Positions 6,473 through 7,792 of a stretch of DNA of 7,792 nt are shown here, one piece after another. Origin of the DNA: Bacteroidaceae bacterium (GTDB lineage: Bacteria; Bacteroidota; Bacteroidia; Bacteroidales; Bacteroidaceae); NCBI GenBank assembly GCA_017466965.1, contig JAFTTD010000393.1, positions 1 to 7,792 of the forward strand. Reading direction: 5' to 3'. The first letter of the stretch is position 1; the number at the start of each line of letters is the position of its first letter. Below the pieces are notes generated by a model, which worked only from the letters and a program-made list of their open reading frames with translations, was not told where the DNA came from and did no database searches. Both the position numbers and the translations under genes were made by a program.

Positions 6473-7789
6473 ATTCTCACGAAGCAGTCCGGGTGTTTGT
6501 CTGATGAATTCGTAACCGAAACGGCAACGGAGACAGTTGTGCGGCAGGCAATAGGAGTGTGTGAGCTGTATGAGTGCCTGACTGTCGGCTGCTGATTCAC
6601 ACGACACTCCTGCATCGCTCCATTCTCGGACAATACGATTGTCTTCAGGCTTGATGCTTTCAAGCAGATTTATGGCTCTTTCGCAAAGATGCTCTTCAGA
6701 TTTGTATTTGCCGTATGCGAAGAGAATGGGAGCTACGCTGTTTATAATAATGAGATTGAGCGATGCCTTTGAAAGTCCTTTGTCTGTAGTGGTAGATGCT
6801 GCGGATGCGAATGTGTAGTGGCTTTTCCAGTATTCGCTTACGCCTGTCTGCAGCAGATTGTGAATGTCGTTAATATTGTCTGCGTTTATAAGGCGTGAGA
6901 GGTTGAGATTCTGTTTGTAATAGAGCATCGCAAGCTGTGCGATACGGATGTGGGGAAAATTCTGCGGACGCAGTCTAAGGAATCGCCATGAGGTATGCGG
7001 TATTGGGGTGAGCGAGAATTTCTGTTTCAGGAATCTGTATTCATTCTGCAAATATCTCAAGTACTCGTTATCAGAGCCGGTATCTGAACTATGCTTTGCT
7101 AATGCTTCTTCTGTTAGCAGTCCTGCCTGTCCGAAGAATATGGCTTCGATCTGCACAAGGTTGTCTCTGTGCTTTGCCACTGTGTTCATCGGAATGGAGT
7201 GTGCCCATTGTTCGAACGCGTCACCGTTTATGCCGAATCCGAAGTTGCGTGCAATGGTGACGAACAGAGTGTCCTCCCAATTCTTGTTGAGAGATTCGCG
7301 CCGTTCCATTATTCTCTTTGTTCGCTCTTCAAGTCTTTCACTTTGTAATGCGGACATCCAGCTGTGAATCATGAATTTCGGCAATTTTTGCACTATTGCT
7401 TTGCAGCGTGGCGTGTTATCGGAACGTGTCAGTGAATCGAAGTTCTTACGTATGTATTCCGGAATGTCAATCTGAAGTTGTGGTATCGGTTTGCCGTCAG
7501 GGTATGATATTGAAGCGTCTGCTTCAGCCACGACATGCAGAATTATGTTTGAATATGCTGCATCGCTTTCGTGCCTGTGGCGATACCAGTCTGTGGAGCG
7601 TACATGGAGCTCAACATTCCCAATCCAAAGAACTCCGTTTATTTTTATCTTTGCATTGAAAAAGTCCGGACCGGCGTTTGTGTTATGTATTCCCGGATTG
7701 AGTACTTCAACTTCTTTGCCGTCAGTGGTTAATAACGGACGTAGCGGAAGAATCTTATGTTTCCAAACATAATGAAGCAGTTGTTCCAT
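6458..7789 (-). CDS. DUF2851 family protein of unknown function
   Basis: Cytoplasmic protein of 443 residues, matching from end to end the DUF2851 family, which is widespread in Bacteroidetes and has no established function known to me. There is no signal peptide or membrane segment. The N-terminal block is the most conserved part: MEQLLHYVWKHK, then NPGIHNTNAGPDF (31-43), IGNVELHVRSTDW (56-68), HRHESDAAYSN (71-81) and ILHVV. The aspartate D42 and the pair E60/H62 at the end of beta-like strands recall a degenerate PD-(D/E)XK nuclease core, but this is my inference. The C-terminus holds SQALIQLTHSYC and a cysteine cluster C414-x4-C419-x2-C422, which could bind a metal. The ATG at 7789 gives the usual family start (MEQLLHYVW), so the gene is probably complete, although only three bases upstream are visible. 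It converges on the glycosidase cluster and is probably unrelated housekeeping sequence marking the cluster's right border. The stop codon lies within the terminator stem. Confidence 0.92.
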   Translation of the reverse strand: MEQLLHYVWKHKILPLRPLLTTDGKEVEVLNPGIHNTNAGPDFFNAKIKINGVLWIGNVELHVRSTDWYRHRHESDAAYSNIILHVVAEADASISYPDGKPIPQLQIDIPEYIRKNFDSLTRSDNTPRCKAIVQKLPKFMIHSWMSALQSERLEERTKRIMERRESLNKNWEDTLFVTIARNFGFGINGDAFEQWAHSIPMNTVAKHRDNLVQIEAIFFGQAGLLTEEALAKHSSDTGSDNEYLRYLQNEYRFLKQKFSLTPIPHTSWRFLRLRPQNFPHIRIAQLAMLYYKQNLNLSRLINADNINDIHNLLQTGVSEYWKSHYTFASAASTTTDKGLSKASLNLIIINSVAPILFAYGKYKSEEHLCERAINLLESIKPEDNRIVREWSDAGVSCESAADSQALIQLTHSYCLPHNCLRCRFGYEFIRQTPGLLRENKNQI

Positions 7790-7792
7790 GAA

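Noticed and set aside
6948..7367. Plus-strand open frame of 139 codons opposite the DUF2851 gene
   Set aside because: It is cysteine- and serine-rich with no domain, and it lies opposite a well-matched family protein.
1..7792. Novel defence or mobile system, CRISPR array or tRNA gene
   Set aside because: Coding space is filled by three glycosidases and one DUF2851 protein; I saw no direct-repeat array, transposase, integrase or cloverleaf-like sequence.

Overview
The window reads as chromosomal DNA of a member of the Bacteroidales, most likely Prevotella-like or Bacteroides-like. The evidence is a set of periplasmic or outer-membrane carbohydrate enzymes typical of that group (GH31, GH127/DUF1680, GH97), a DUF2851 protein that is characteristic of Bacteroidetes, AT-rich start regions without Shine-Dalgarno sequences, and one match to the phylum's -7 promoter element (TAnnTTTG).

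Layout, left to right: (1) positions 1-2188, + strand, the 3' part of a GH31 glycosidase gene, probably an alpha-xylosidase or alpha-glucosidase, whose 5' end lies outside the window; (2) 2189-2329, an intergenic gap with a CT-repeat stem-loop; (3) 2330-4402, +, a DUF1680 protein of the GH127/GH146 type, probably a beta-L-arabinofuranosidase, with a lipoprotein-like N-terminus; (4) 4403-4498, a gap with an imperfect hairpin and a candidate promoter; (5) 4499-6343, +, a GH97 lipoprotein of the retaining (Asp-nucleophile) clade, which contains alpha-galactosidases and beta-L-arabinopyranosidases; (6) 6344-6457, a convergent gap with a strong intrinsic terminator; (7) 6458-7789, - strand, a DUF2851 protein of unknown function that converges on the cluster. 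No stretch over 300 bases lacks a gene. I saw no tRNA, rRNA, CRISPR array, insertion sequence or attachment site.

The three + strand enzymes look like one debranching module. Each is an exo-glycosidase acting on a side-chain sugar (an alpha-linked xylose or glucose, a beta-L-arabinofuranose, and an alpha-galactose or beta-L-arabinopyranose). Such genes normally sit in a polysaccharide utilisation locus for a branched plant glycan such as a decorated xyloglucan, arabinogalactan or pectin side chain. No SusC/SusD transporter pair, endo-enzyme or regulator is visible here, so the substrate is inferred and not shown.

Nothing in the window is clearly a new biological system. The most useful second-look items are the nested, strand-biased terminator at 6398-6472, the sharp difference in arginine codon use between adjacent enzyme genes, the GH127 N-terminus, and conserved putative metal or nuclease-like residues in the uncharacterised DUF2851 protein.
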